64,000 nucleotides of DNA from Bog-473 sp963755375 (GCA_963755375.1 CAVWKG010000002.1:361964-425963); one strand, 5' to 3'; positions 1-8,800 are shown, numbered from the stretch's first letter. A program made the numbers and translations. Notes: generated by a model from the sequence alone, not told the origin.

Positions 1-30
1 CCTTTACGGTTGCGGCTACACGTTGGCCGC

Positions 31-48
31 GCCTCGCCTTTGCGAGGC
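31..48 (-). terminator. Small GC-rich hairpin after the TetR gene
   Basis: Perfect 7-bp arms (GCCTCGC / GCGAGGC) with a 4-nt loop lie about 20 bases past the stop codon of the minus-strand TetR gene. There is no T-run, so it is at best a weak intrinsic terminator. Confidence 0.3.
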
Positions 49-68
49 TCGCGCCGGCGAGCGCCCGA

Positions 69-749
69 TCAAGTTGTAGCGCGAGCCCTCGTCTCGAGGC
101 CGTCGAGGATTAGGTCGAGCCCGAACGCGAACTCTTCGCCGTAGTCGTAACCGGGCTGGAGGATGTGCTCGATGGTGAACTCAGTGAGATGGGGATACTT
201 GTCGGCCGGAACCTGCGCCAGCATCATCTGCGCCACCTCTAGCGTCTCCTCCTCAGTCTCGCCCAAGGGGAGGGTTGCCTCTTGCAAGGCGAAGCCGTAG
301 ATGTAGCTGTCGAGGGCCGAGAAGGCGTGCGCGGCCATCTCGATCGAGAGACCCCCCTCCCGGAGGCTTCCGATGACAGCGTTGTGGTGTCGGAGTGTTG
401 CAGGACCCGGTGAGGTCCGGGTCGACATGAGGGTGATTGCCCAGGGGTGGCGTCGAAGCGCTTGGCGGGCGGACTCGGCCCGCTCCCGCATCTGTGTCTT
501 CCAGTCGGCACCACCCGCGGGCAGGTCGATTTCAGCGAAGACGAGGTCGGCCATGCCGTCGAGCAGCTCGTCCTTGTTGGCGAGGTGGTTATACAGCGAC
601 ATCGCCTCTACCCCCACCGCCTCGCCGAGCTTGCGCATGCTGAGCGATGCGATCCCGTTCTCGTCGGCCAGCGTGACGGCGGCAGCGAGAACCCGTTCCC
701 TGCTCAGAGGCGTTCGGGACTTTGTTGGGGACGTAGACGTCGATGCCAT
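69..749 (-). CDS. TetR-family transcriptional repressor
   Basis: This is a 226-residue DNA-binding repressor. The N-terminal helix-turn-helix spans about residues 14-62 and includes SMRKLGEAVGVEAMSLYNH. The C-terminal half looks like the tetracycline-repressor ligand domain (LRRHPWAITLMSTRTSPGP, SYIYGFALQEA). The reading frame is open 54 bases further upstream, but I chose the ATG at 749 because AGGAGG lies just ahead of it. It is divergent from the DUF4386 membrane gene at 840, and two identical-arm palindromes lie in the shared intergenic region, so it probably represses both itself and that gene. The ligand is unknown. The family call is firm; the target is inferred. Confidence 0.9.
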   Translation of the reverse strand: MASTSTSPTKSRTPLSRERVLAAAVTLADENGIASLSMRKLGEAVGVEAMSLYNHLANKDELLDGMADLVFAEIDLPAGGADWKTQMRERAESARQALRRHPWAITLMSTRTSPGPATLRHHNAVIGSLREGGLSIEMAAHAFSALDSYIYGFALQEATLPLGETEEETLEVAQMMLAQVPADKYPHLTEFTIEHILQPGYDYGEEFAFGLDLILDGLETRARATT

Positions 750-774
750 TTCCGGGCCCCCTCCTGGATTGGGG

Positions 775-818
775 TTGACAACCTTACGGTGTAAGCATAC
801 CATTCCTTACACTGTAAG
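775..818 (+). promoter_or_regulatory. Promoter with two TetR-type operators
   Basis: A -35 box TTGACA (775-780) and a -10-like TACCAT (798-803) are 17 bases apart. Two 13-bp inverted repeats overlap them: CTTACGGTGTAAG (783-795) and CTTACACTGTAAG (806-818). Both have CTTAC/GTAAG arms and their centres are 23 bp apart. The placement over the promoter of the 840 gene and beside the TetR start fits repression by the adjacent TetR. The sites are seen; the binding is inferred. Confidence 0.75.
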
Positions 819-839
819 CTAACAACCATCGGAGTAACC

Positions 840-1523
840 ATGAAGACAGCAACGCTTGCCCGATCGACGGAACCGAGAGGCGCCCCACCCGTCGGGATGA
901 CCGCTCCGACCACGCTGCAGAGTGGACCGGCGGCCGCATCCTTCAGGAAAACCGGCGTCCATGTCGGACTGTTCTTCCTTACTGCCACCTTCACATTCGC
1001 GGTTGGAAACGCGCTGATCCGCTCGTACTTTTCGAGCGCGACCGCACACAACGCCCTCATCGCCGGGGTGTTACTTCTGGTTTGCTGTGGCCTAGCCGTC
1101 GCTGCCAACGGCACTGCGATGCGCCGGATCCTCATGCCGCATACACCGATTCGCTCTTGGGCCTACTTTGCTCTGAGGGTAACGGAGTGCCTCACGCTCC
1201 TAGCAGTGGGGGTGTACTTCTTGACAAGCCACGCGCAGTGGAATGCGTATGTGCTTGCGGTCTACGCGGTATCAGGAGCCGCGGGGCTAGTCCTATCGTC
1301 TGCCCTACTGACATCGAGGATCGTGCCGAAGAACTTGTCCATGCTGGGTCTCATCGGCTATCCCGTCTTTTTGGTGGGAAGCATCTTGGCCATGTTCAAC
1401 CTGATCGACATCACACACGGCGCCGGGATGCTTGCGCTGGTTCCCGGCGGCCTGTTCGAGTTGATCCTCCCGATCTGGCTCTTCACCAGAGGGTTCGCCT
1501 CTATCCAGATCGAAGCACCGTGA
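840..1523 (+). CDS. DUF4386-family integral membrane protein
   Basis: The 227-residue protein has a polar 38-residue N-terminus and then about six hydrophobic segments, ending in LVPGGLFELILPIWLFTRGF, a stretch typical of DUF4386 proteins. No catalytic motif is visible and the molecular role is unknown. The ATG at 840 has GGAG eight to nine bases upstream. Two palindromic operators lie in its promoter, so expression is probably controlled by the divergent TetR repressor. In this family such proteins are often found beside TetR or other regulators, but no function has been assigned that I know of. Confidence 0.8.
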   Translation: MKTATLARSTEPRGAPPVGMTAPTTLQSGPAAASFRKTGVHVGLFFLTATFTFAVGNALIRSYFSSATAHNALIAGVLLLVCCGLAVAANGTAMRRILMPHTPIRSWAYFALRVTECLTLLAVGVYFLTSHAQWNAYVLAVYAVSGAAGLVLSSALLTSRIVPKNLSMLGLIGYPVFLVGSILAMFNLIDITHGAGMLALVPGGLFELILPIWLFTRGFASIQIEAP

Positions 1524-1932
1524 CGACTGAGACACACGACCGGCTGACTTCCTTGGCTCCTCGACTAGCGCCCCGATGTGCCGAGAGGTGGCACCCAGTC
1601 CCGACGTTTGGGGCACGTCCAATATCAATGAGGCGAGATACATATTGGCATGGCGCGCCGGAGGGGCAATCACGCGAGCACCGGGCAGCGAATACGGAAC
1701 CACACACCACCACAGGTAGCCGAACGGATCGCTTCTGGACTAGAGCCAAAGCGGCCAAACCAACGGTGCCGAGCGCCTCGATGCGGCCCCTCCAATCGCC
1801 ATTAGGGAGGGCGTAGCCCTCTCCGTCACGCTGTTGTTCCCCCAAGGTCGCCTCGGAGGTTTGAGCGGGTCAGCCCTAACCCGGTTTAGCTTAGTACTTG
1901 ACAATGCATAGTACCTGGCTTAGTGTGAACGC
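1524..1932. other. Intergenic stretch before the PadR gene
   Basis: I see no supportable gene here. Near its end lies a promoter-like TTGACA (1898-1903), flanked by two direct copies of TAGTAC (1892-1897 and 1909-1914), about 30 bases before the PadR start. The copies could be a PadR autoregulatory site; the -10 is poor. Confidence 0.5.
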
Positions 1933-2298
1933 ATGCCCCCGACTCACGATCCTCAGCTCCTCAAAGGCGTCCTGTCGCTGCTGTTGCTGCGCCTGCTCGC
2001 TGACCGCGAGTCCTACGGGTACGAGGTCGTTCAGAGCCTGCATGAACTCGGATTATCCGATATCTCCGACGGCACGGTCTATCCCGCCCTCGCAAGGCTC
2101 GAACGCGAATCCCGAGTCAGCGCCCGTCTGGTTTCGTCGCGTTCGGGTCCGGCCCGGAAGTACTACCGACCCACCAAGGCCGGTTATGTGGCACTCACCG
2201 ATGGCGTGTCCGCCTGGCTCTCGCTTGCCGACGTGGTCACCCCGGTGTTGTCACTCCCTTACCCGTCCCAACCAGTCCAACCTACAAAGGAAGTGTGA
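1933..2298 (+). CDS. PadR-family transcriptional regulator
   Basis: The 121-residue protein has the PadR winged helix: LLKGVLSLLLLRLLADRESY, then GYEVVQSLHELG, then SDGTVYPALARLERE and the wing around RKYYRPTKAGY. It lacks the long C-terminal coiled coil of larger PadR proteins, so it belongs to the short PadR-s2 type. The next gene starts two bases after its stop, so the two are co-transcribed. PadR genes of this kind commonly precede a HAAS-domain membrane protein, as here. It is likely to be autoregulated through the repeated TAGTAC upstream. Confidence 0.9.
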   Translation: MPPTHDPQLLKGVLSLLLLRLLADRESYGYEVVQSLHELGLSDISDGTVYPALARLERESRVSARLVSSRSGPARKYYRPTKAGYVALTDGVSAWLSLADVVTPVLSLPYPSQPVQPTKEV

Positions 2299-2299
2299 A

Positions 2300-2857
2300 A
2301 TGAGTGGAACCCTGATCTGGACAGACCGCCTCCGTATCGAGCGGGCTGTGTGGACTCTCAACAGCTGTTTGCAGACTCTGCCAATGCGTTCCCAGGCCGC
2401 GAAGCGCCGCGAGCTGCGAGCCAACCTGCTTGCTGCCTCCGCCGACGTCGGCACCAAGGAAGCCTTGCGGCGGTTGGGCAACGTCCGCACGATCGCCGCT
2501 GATTACATCGTTGGTGAGTACGGTGGACCAACACCTTCCTGGTGGGCAGCAACTTTCGTCCTCTTACCGGCGTTCTGGTTCATGTTCTGGGTGTCGAATG
2601 CCCGAATCGACGCCTTCAGGGGGGGCGTAATCGCGGCCAATCCGAACGCCACTGGACTGTTCCACTGGCACGGTGTCGCCTATGTCTTCACCGATGCGAC
2701 GTTCACGTTCGTCAACGGGAAGGCCACCGAGGTGGGCGGCACATTGCTGCCGCTCGTCTACGTATGCATCTTTGGGCTGGCAATTCTCGTCGGACGGCTC
2801 TGGCGTGCGCTCCCGGCATCGCGCCGCCGGTTCGCGATTGGCTCGGACGGCAAGTAG
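2300..2857 (+). CDS. HAAS-like membrane protein paired with PadR
   Basis: The 185-residue protein begins with a charged helical domain (about residues 1-75; RIERAVWTLNSCLQTLP, KRRELRANLLAASADVG, EALRRLGNVRTIAADYI). This resembles the HAAS/permease-prefix type that usually follows PadR genes. Two membrane segments follow (WWAATFVLLPAFWFMFWVS and TLLPLVYVCIFGLAILVG). The open frame extends upstream into the PadR gene, but the ATG at 2300 directly after the PadR stop is the sensible start. In known systems the HAAS protein senses an envelope signal and works with PadR; here that is inferred from gene order. Confidence 0.7.
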   Translation: MSGTLIWTDRLRIERAVWTLNSCLQTLPMRSQAAKRRELRANLLAASADVGTKEALRRLGNVRTIAADYIVGEYGGPTPSWWAATFVLLPAFWFMFWVSNARIDAFRGGVIAANPNATGLFHWHGVAYVFTDATFTFVNGKATEVGGTLLPLVYVCIFGLAILVGRLWRALPASRRRFAIGSDGK

Positions 2858-3438
2858 CAACCCTTACAACCGGACGACCTACCGCTGTTTTCTTCAATCA
2901 GCGCCATTGGATCGTCGCCGCTACTCGGGGAGGCTCGCCTCGTCTCGGGGTCAACCAAGGCCGCCGGTGACGTCCTCAACCCATACGGTGATTGCCGACC
3001 AACCCGCGACGATCGCCCCCGGGCGTTGGCTCCTGCTTCACAACGAAACGCATCACTTGGTGTGGGTGGTCAGGGTCAGCGAAGAACACGAATAGTTTGG
3101 CCTGCAAGGCCACGGACTTGGCGTCGTGGAACTCACAACCCGCTGAGGTCCGACACTACGGGGGCACGTTTGTTCGACGACTCGCTAGCGCGTCTTGGGG
3201 CACCCTTCGGGCACCTGCGCCATGGAAGCAGTCCCTCTGCAGAATGGTCTGTCGGGAGGGACAGTCCAACCGCTTGCGCGGAGCTAGCAGCCGCTCGCGC
3301 AGCTAACAGTCGACCGTCCGGCCGAGAGTCTCGTGTCCTTGACCCGACCGATCAGGTCACCCCGGGGTGACGCGCTTGACCGACTGCCCGGGGTGGCCAG
3401 AAGACGACGACGCCCATGGCACACCCGGGTCGGCCGGC
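2858..3438. other. Intergenic stretch with a 16-bp palindrome
   Basis: No convincing gene is visible in 580 bases. A perfect 16-bp palindrome, GTCACCCCGGGGTGAC, lies at 3356-3371, downstream of the convergent response-regulator gene. It has no T-tract, so it may be a protein-binding site or a weak bidirectional terminator. Confidence 0.45.
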
Positions 3439-4107
3439 CTACTCTCGCAGTTGTCCAGGTTCGATAAGACCGCTTTCGTAAGCGAAGATGACCGCTTGCA
3501 TTCGGTCGCGGAGTCCCAGCTTGGTAAGCACACTCGAAACGTGGGTCTTGATAGTTCCCTCTCCAAGGAACAAATGGGCTGCCAGCTCCGAGTTGCTCTT
3601 TCCGGTGGCGAGTAACCGCAGGACTTCTGTCTCCCGCTCAGTAAGGCGCCCAAGTTCGGTCTCGTGAATGCGGCGTGTCTGACGCTGGGCCAACCCTTCG
3701 ATCACCGTGCGCGTCACGGAAGGTGCAAGTAGCGCATCACCCGCGGCGACCACACGGACTGCATGCACGAGATCTTCGGGAGGAGAGTTCTTGAGCAGGA
3801 ACCCGCTCGCGCCGGCCCGAAGCGCCTCGAAGACGTAGTCATCACGCTCGAAGGTGGTCAAGATGATGATCCGGCTCGGAATGCTCGCTTCCCCCACAAT
3901 CTGACCGGTTGCCTCGAGGCCATCCATGATGGGCATCTGGACGTCCATAAGAACGACATCGGGTCGTGCCGAGCGCACCAGCGAAATCGCCTCTCTCCCG
4001 TCGCCTGCCTCGCCGACAACCTCGATGTCATCCTCGCTTTCGAGGATCATCTTGAACCCAGTCCTGATCAGCGCTTGGTCATCGACCAGCGCAACGCTGA
4101 CCCTCAT
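3439..4107 (-). CDS. NarL/LuxR-type response regulator
   Basis: The 222-residue two-domain regulator has a receiver domain at residues 1-120 with acidic pocket D9/D10, phospho-acceptor D55 (VVLMDVQMP) and the conserved T and K positions (IIILTTF, LLKNSPPE). A LuxR helix-turn-helix follows at about 152-212 (LTERETEVLRLLATGKSN, GTIKTHVSSVLTKLGLRDR). Its start overlaps the stop of the histidine kinase by four bases (ATGA), so the pair is translationally coupled. It probably controls the divergent small-protein/ABC exporter operon at 5533-7425. The family is certain; the regulon is inferred from position. Confidence 0.93.
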   Translation of the reverse strand: MRVSVALVDDQALIRTGFKMILESEDDIEVVGEAGDGREAISLVRSARPDVVLMDVQMPIMDGLEATGQIVGEASIPSRIIILTTFERDDYVFEALRAGASGFLLKNSPPEDLVHAVRVVAAGDALLAPSVTRTVIEGLAQRQTRRIHETELGRLTERETEVLRLLATGKSNSELAAHLFLGEGTIKTHVSSVLTKLGLRDRMQAVIFAYESGLIEPGQLRE

Positions 4108-5408
4108 GCAGCATCAGTGGCCAGTGGAAAGACCGCGTGGACGGCGAACCCACCTCCGGGGCGACGGTCGGCACACAGGTGACCACCGTGAAGCGCCGCA
4201 CGCTCGCGCATACCCATCAGCCCGTGTCCGGTAAGGCCGCCGACCCCTTCTGACTCCGATTCCGGTCCATCATCGACAATCTCGACCTCGAGCTCGGTGA
4301 GTCGGTAGAGCAGCCCAACATACGCTATTGAGGCCTGGGAGTGCTTGCGAACGTTGGTCAGCGCCTCTTGAATGATCCGGTAGGCGGAGACTTCGAGGGT
4401 CGGAGACAGAGGTCGTGCGTCACCACTGATCGTTAGGCGCACGGTGAGGTCCGCCTCGTGGGCATCGTCGACCAAATCCCCAAGTTGAGCGAGGCTCGGC
4501 TGGGGTGACAGCTCGTCGGAGTCGCCGACGCGGCGAAGGAAGCCCAGGAGGCGGTGGAGCTCAGCGACTGCCCGGCGACTGGAGTGTTCGATGGAGCTCA
4601 ACGCCTCAGCCGCGCGTTCTGGATCACGATCCATGACCCTGCGCGCTCCAGCTGCCTGTACACCCATCACGCTTACGTGGTGCGCCACCACATCGTGCAG
4701 CTCACGGGCGATCCGGACTCGTTCTGCGAACACTGCCTGACGAGCGTTCTCCTCACGTTCTCTCTGAAGTTCGACGGCTTGAGCAGCGAGCGTTCGCTGA
4801 CGATCCCGCAAGGACCAAATCGCAGCTCCGAGCATCCAAGGCAGCGAGAGGACGACCACGTTGTACAGAAGGTCAAAGCTCCGTACCGGAGGCGCTGCGC
4901 CCGGAGGCCCAGGGAAGAACAGTTCGTGAGTGAGCTCGGCCACAATGGCGAGATAGCACAGGGCAAGGAATGGGGTCCGAAATCGCCGATTTCCATACAC
5001 GGCGACGCTGTAGAACATCAACCACAGCGCCAGCAATGTGATGTTGGCCTCGGGTACATGGACAACGACCCGGGCCGTCAGGAAAGCCGCAACGACGACG
5101 AGGCCGACCGAGAACGGAAAGCGCCGTCGCAACGCCAAGGGGAGCGTGAGGGCCAACATCGAAGCGACCACGGCGACTGTAAACCCGTGGCTGTAGGTGG
5201 GGTCATTCGGCGGGAGGGTGCCGTAGGTGGCGTTCAACGAGACGAGGGCCGCCAGAGCAAGCGTGCAGGCAACAGCCGTGTCGACCGTCAGCGGATGGCG
5301 CTGTAGGGAAGACCGCGCTGCTCTTGCCGCGTCGCTCACCCTTCTCATGGGTCGACCGTAACCGAGAAGGGATTCCTTCTCATCGCCCATGAGACAGAGA
5401 TCAACCAC
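4104..5408 (-). CDS. Sensor histidine kinase (HisKA_3 type)
   Basis: The 434-residue membrane kinase has several hydrophobic segments between about residues 42 and 200, a short coiled linker, and a dimerisation domain with phospho-acceptor H238 (RIARELHDVVAHHVS). The ATPase domain shows the N box (RIIQEALTNVRKHSQA) and a G box (GHGLMGMRERAALHGG). No separate extracellular sensor domain is seen, so the signal is probably read in or near the membrane. The start is uncertain: GTG 5408, ATG 5390 or ATG 5348 are all possible. It forms an operon with the response regulator and is divergent from an ABC exporter, the usual layout of envelope-stress or drug-sensing sets. Confidence 0.9.
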   Translation of the reverse strand: MVDLCLMGDEKESLLGYGRPMRRVSDAARAARSSLQRHPLTVDTAVACTLALAALVSLNATYGTLPPNDPTYSHGFTVAVVASMLALTLPLALRRRFPFSVGLVVVAAFLTARVVVHVPEANITLLALWLMFYSVAVYGNRRFRTPFLALCYLAIVAELTHELFFPGPPGAAPPVRSFDLLYNVVVLSLPWMLGAAIWSLRDRQRTLAAQAVELQREREENARQAVFAERVRIARELHDVVAHHVSVMGVQAAGARRVMDRDPERAAEALSSIEHSSRRAVAELHRLLGFLRRVGDSDELSPQPSLAQLGDLVDDAHEADLTVRLTISGDARPLSPTLEVSAYRIIQEALTNVRKHSQASIAYVGLLYRLTELEVEIVDDGPESESEGVGGLTGHGLMGMRERAALHGGHLCADRRPGGGFAVHAVFPLATDAA

Positions 5409-5532
5409 TCAATCTCTATCGAACGACTGATCAGCAAACCTGTCTCACCCCTGAGGTGGGATCGGACCCATGGGCGCAGTGTGGCGGCATGACTTCAACA
5501 CTGAAGGGTTTCACGAGTCCGGAGGTTCAGGT

Positions 5533-5676
5533 ATGAGCATTTGGCTGATCGTTTGTATTGTCGGGTTGGTAATCAGCGCCGGCTTCAAGCTTCGCCGAGG
5601 GACGTTCTTCTGGTGGAGTGGCAAGAAAGACACGTCGGCCACTTTTGACCGGAGCGACCTCGATGACCATCGGTAA
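5533..5676 (+). CDS. Small single-span membrane protein
   Basis: The 47-residue protein has one transmembrane segment (MSIWLIVCIVGLVISAGF) followed by a basic/aromatic stretch (KLRRGTFFWWSGKK) and an acidic tail. The ATG at 5533 has GGAGG seven bases upstream. The frame is open further back to 5470, but nothing supports that start. Its stop lies inside the start of the ABC ATPase gene (14-base overlap), so it is the first gene of the exporter operon. The role is unknown; it could be an accessory subunit or a modulator of the transporter or the adjacent kinase. Confidence 0.65.
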   Translation: MSIWLIVCIVGLVISAGFKLRRGTFFWWSGKKDTSATFDRSDLDDHR

Positions 5677-6631
5677 TGGTGCGTCTGACCTGTCCGTCGC
5701 CGAGCGGGACTCCGAGACCATGGCCGTCGAGCTTCGAGGGGTGCACAAGACGTTCGGATCGGTCCAAGCGGTGCGCGGAGTCGACTTGACCATGCGCTCC
5801 GGAGAGGTCGTAGCGTTCCTCGGTCCCAATGGCGCCGGAAAGACCTCTACCATCGACATCATCTTGGGACTCTCCCAGCCGACGGCTGGTGAGGTCGCGA
5901 TCTTCGGCATGGCCCCGCGCCGTGCTGTAACGAAGGGTCTGATCTCCGCTGTCATGCAGACCGGTGGACTCCTCAAAGACCTCACCGTGCGTGAAACGGT
6001 GCAGTACACGTCCAATCTGTTTGTCGTGAGTCGGCCGGTCGAGGAGGTACTCGAGCGAGCGGGAATCACGCGCATTGCGGATCGCCTGGTGGGAAAGTGC
6101 TCCGGAGGGGAACAGCAGCGCCTCCGCTTTGCCATGGCACTGATACCCGATCCGGAACTTCTCCTCCTCGATGAACCGACGCAAGGCATGGATGTCGAAG
6201 GCCGACGCGACTTCTGGCAGGCGATCCGCGACGACGCTGCCTTGGGTCGGACCATCGTCTTTGCCACGCACTACCTCGAGGAGGCCGATGCCTACGCCGA
6301 CCGGATCGTGCTCATAAGCAAGGGCACGATTGTCGCAGACGGCACCGCCGCCGAGGTCAAGGCCCTGGCCTCAGGGCGGACCATTCGGGCGACCCTGTTC
6401 CACGCGAACGAAACATCGCTGCGCGCGATACCGGGAGTGGACGACGTCGAGATCCGTGGCGAAACGGTCTACATCCATTCGGGCGACACCGATGCGGTCG
6501 CCCAACGACTCTTGAGCGAGACCTCAGCACACGATCTCGAGATCACTTCGCGTGGCCTCGAGGATGCGTTCATTGCTCTGATTACTAGTGGCTCCGATGG
6601 AGCCGACTCCGACGGAAGGTTGGCACAGTGA
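5663..6631 (+). CDS. ABC transporter ATP-binding protein
   Basis: The 322-residue nucleotide-binding subunit of an ABC-2 exporter has Walker A GPNGAGKT (residues 54-61), signature CSGGEQQRLRFAMAL, Walker B LLLLDEPTQGMD and the switch histidine in FATHYLEEAD. The C-terminal extension of about 80 residues resembles DrrA-type drug exporters. The start at ATG 5663 has GGAG eight bases upstream; an ATG at 5720 is the alternative. The gene overlaps the permease by four bases (GTGA). Expression is likely controlled by the divergent two-component system. Confidence 0.93.
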   Translation: MTIGNGASDLSVAERDSETMAVELRGVHKTFGSVQAVRGVDLTMRSGEVVAFLGPNGAGKTSTIDIILGLSQPTAGEVAIFGMAPRRAVTKGLISAVMQTGGLLKDLTVRETVQYTSNLFVVSRPVEEVLERAGITRIADRLVGKCSGGEQQRLRFAMALIPDPELLLLDEPTQGMDVEGRRDFWQAIRDDAALGRTIVFATHYLEEADAYADRIVLISKGTIVADGTAAEVKALASGRTIRATLFHANETSLRAIPGVDDVEIRGETVYIHSGDTDAVAQRLLSETSAHDLEITSRGLEDAFIALITSGSDGADSDGRLAQ

Positions 6632-7425
6632 CCCCACAATCGAGTCTGGCCGAAGCCCTGGGGCGCCCTCCGCCTCCACTGGGAGGATTCAGGCTTGCCA
6701 TTGTTCGCTTGGAGATCCGCCGCCTCATGCGCAATCGCCGGACGATGATGCTCGCCATCGCCATGCCGATCATCCTCTTCCTGGCGTTCGGACGCAACGC
6801 AGCCTATGTACATCAGAGTGCCGGCCGGGGCAACGTAACGGCCTTCGAGCTGATCAGCATCGCTCTGTTCGGTGCCGTCTTCGCGACGGCCACCGGTGGC
6901 GCCATGGTGTCAATCGAACGGGCGCTGGGATGGAGTCGGCAACTTCGAGTGACGCCACTCTCGCCCGTGGCCTACGTCGTCATCAAGATGCTGACATCAC
7001 TCACCTTGGCTGCGGGCGCCGTGGGTGCTGTGTACTTGTTCGGCGCCGTCACCAACCAGGTATCGATGCCTACCTATCTGTGGGTCGTCACCGGCGTCTG
7101 CGTGTGGGTTGGATCGCTTTTGTTCTCCGCTCTCGGACTGTTCATCGGCTATTTGCTTCCCTCGGAGAACGTCACGCAGATCATCTCTCTCGTCCTGATG
7201 CTGTGTGCTTTTGCCGGAGGCTTGTTCGTTCCGGTCAGCCATTTCCCAGGCACCGACGCCACCCTGGCCAAGCTCACTCCGTTGTACGGGCTCAACGAGC
7301 TCGTTCACTACCCCTTGGTCGGGGGTCAGTTCGATTGGGCGTGGGTGCTCAACCTTGCCCTATGGCTGGGAGCATTCGTGTTGGGGGCCGTGTGGCAGTT
7401 CCGCCGTGACACCGCTCGGGTGTGA
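6628..7425 (+). CDS. ABC-2 type transporter permease
   Basis: The 265-residue membrane subunit has about six hydrophobic segments and the layout of DrrB/ABC-2 permeases: LEIRRLMRNRRTMMLAIAMP at the N-terminus, then the first membrane span, and a late PVSHFPGTDATLAKLTPLYG loop that is typical of the family. It starts with GTG overlapping the stop of the ATPase gene, so the two subunits are made together. With the ATPase it should form a dimeric exporter; the substrate (drug, lipid or peptide) cannot be told from sequence. Confidence 0.9.
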   Translation: MTPQSSLAEALGRPPPPLGGFRLAIVRLEIRRLMRNRRTMMLAIAMPIILFLAFGRNAAYVHQSAGRGNVTAFELISIALFGAVFATATGGAMVSIERALGWSRQLRVTPLSPVAYVVIKMLTSLTLAAGAVGAVYLFGAVTNQVSMPTYLWVVTGVCVWVGSLLFSALGLFIGYLLPSENVTQIISLVLMLCAFAGGLFVPVSHFPGTDATLAKLTPLYGLNELVHYPLVGGQFDWAWVLNLALWLGAFVLGAVWQFRRDTARV

Positions 7426-8047
7426 GGAGGTCTTGCACGGCGATTGCGGTGTCCACGACAGTGTGTCCAGGTCGGGCCGTTTCCCGACAGGCAACTGTCG
7501 CGAGCACCGGGTTCTACAGACCACTCCTCAAGGGCCGAAAATCACCGCTTCGCCTGTCAGCTCGGGGAGCAGAGGTCCGCAAGCGTCGCTCTTCCGGGGT
7601 AGCCCAAACGTGCGCGTCTTCGGACCCGGCTGGGTAGCCCCATGGTGCGATTACATGGGTGATCCGTTGGACCTGGACTAAGGCCATGGAAGCACATTCA
7701 GCCAGTTCCGTCGATCTCCTTGAGGAAGCCGTCGAGCAGCTCCACTCACTGCCCTCTCAAGGGCTGACCGTGGCGCTAATGGACTCGAACCAGTGCTGGT
7801 TTTTGTAGAGCACCTCGACCGAAGTTTGGCGCGATGGCCGACAAAACGTTTGAGTAGTGCAACTGCCTAGGGCATGCCCGGTGCTGCCACATGCAATCAC
7901 GTGCCATCAGACGAGTCGACTGCGAAGTCGCAGGACGAGGGCCGCGTGCACGCCGTCGCCTTGCATGGGGCAGCGTACGCAGGGGGTGAGTAGGTCCCGA
8001 GAAAAAGCCCCGATAAACCCTGTCTTCGGCCGTTGCCTCGAACGCGA
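7426..8047. other. Long, largely non-coding stretch
   Basis: About 620 bases without an intact gene. The only coding-like signal is the 40-residue fragment at 7686-7808, described separately. I see no RNA gene that I can support apart from the tRNA further on. Confidence 0.5.
7686..7808 (+). pseudogene. Possible DUF222 N-terminal remnant
   Basis: An ATG opens 40 codons that begin SVDLLEEAVEQLHSLP, the kind of acidic helix that starts many actinobacterial DUF222/HNH proteins. The frame then ends abruptly at TAG and no continuation is visible in another frame. It may be the stump of a deleted 13E12-type repeat gene like the one at 52251-54638. The match is by eye and weak. Confidence 0.3.
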
Positions 8048-8100
8048 AAACGCTGGCCAGTGGCCTGTGCCCTATGCACGAGACCCGCTGGCCAGCGTTT
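8048..8100 (-). terminator. Long-arm hairpin terminator after tRNA-fMet
   Basis: Perfect 13-bp arms, AAACGCTGGCCAG and CTGGCCAGCGTTT, enclose a 27-base loop that itself holds a GTGC/GCAC stem. On the minus strand it begins six bases after the tRNA 3' end and is followed by a short T-run (TTTT), so it probably terminates the tRNA transcript. Confidence 0.65.
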
Positions 8101-8106
8101 CAATAG

Positions 8107-8180
<74 letters not shown>

Positions 8181-8268
8181 GCGGAGTACACATGCTACAT
8201 GGACCACGGGACCGTCACCACGGCCACGTTCCGGCACCAGCCTGACCGGCGACCGGTCAGGGCCCCTG

Positions 8269-8670
8269 CTACAGCGTCTGGGCCGTCGGCGGAGGCGGCG
8301 GCGGGGAGGACGGGTCGGCAGCCTTGGGAGGCGGAGGCGGAGGCGGAGGCGGAGTTGGAGCAGCCGACCCGTCGCCGGCCGGGGACGCCGTCGGGGCCCC
8401 CGCGGGTGACTCGGGGGCCAGAGTGATCTGGCCGTGCTCGGACTCGTATGCTTCCAACGCCGTCACCAGCTGCGCAATGTCCGCGTCGGTGGTCGGGGTG
8501 GATCGTCCCGTCTTGGTGGCGTAGAAGGCGGCGCCGAGGTCGCGCAGCATGCCGTCGGCCGTCTTCTTGACCTGGGCATCGTTCATCTTGGCCTGGCCCT
8601 TGGCCGCCGCGTCCTTGGCCATCTCCGTAGCCGCCGTCGCCTGTGCCTTGACCTTGTCGAGCAGTCCCAT
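8269..8670 (-). CDS. Hypothetical protein with proline-rich tail
   Basis: A 133-residue unknown protein. Residues 1-40 form a lysine/alanine-rich amphipathic helix (GLLDKVKAQATAATEMAKDA) and residues 45-80 a small conserved-looking core (GMLRDLGAAFYATKTGR). The last 45 residues are low complexity, with runs of proline around KAADPSS. The ATG at 8670 has GGAGG seven bases upstream and is preferred over the one at 8691. There is no signal peptide or membrane span. It sits alone between the tRNA and the UPF0182 gene. The poly-proline tail could be an interaction region; no function is assigned. Confidence 0.6.
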   Translation of the reverse strand: MGLLDKVKAQATAATEMAKDAAAKGQAKMNDAQVKKTADGMLRDLGAAFYATKTGRSTPTTDADIAQLVTALEAYESEHGQITLAPESPAGAPTASPAGDGSAAPTPPPPPPPPPKAADPSSPPPPPPTAQTL

Positions 8671-8800
8671 CGAAAGACCTCCCTTCCTCACGCCTCGTCG
8701 TCCTCCCCATCATGGGACCCGCCGGGCCCGTCCGCAACCGGAATCGCAGGCTGAGGTGGTGTTTCGAGGGCTCGCTGAGGCAGCGCCGTCCCGGCCCGCC

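Noticed and set aside
1501..1845. 114-codon minus-strand frame between DUF4386 and PadR
   Set aside because: Overlaps the 3' end of DUF4386, has cysteine-rich random composition and no ribosome-binding site.
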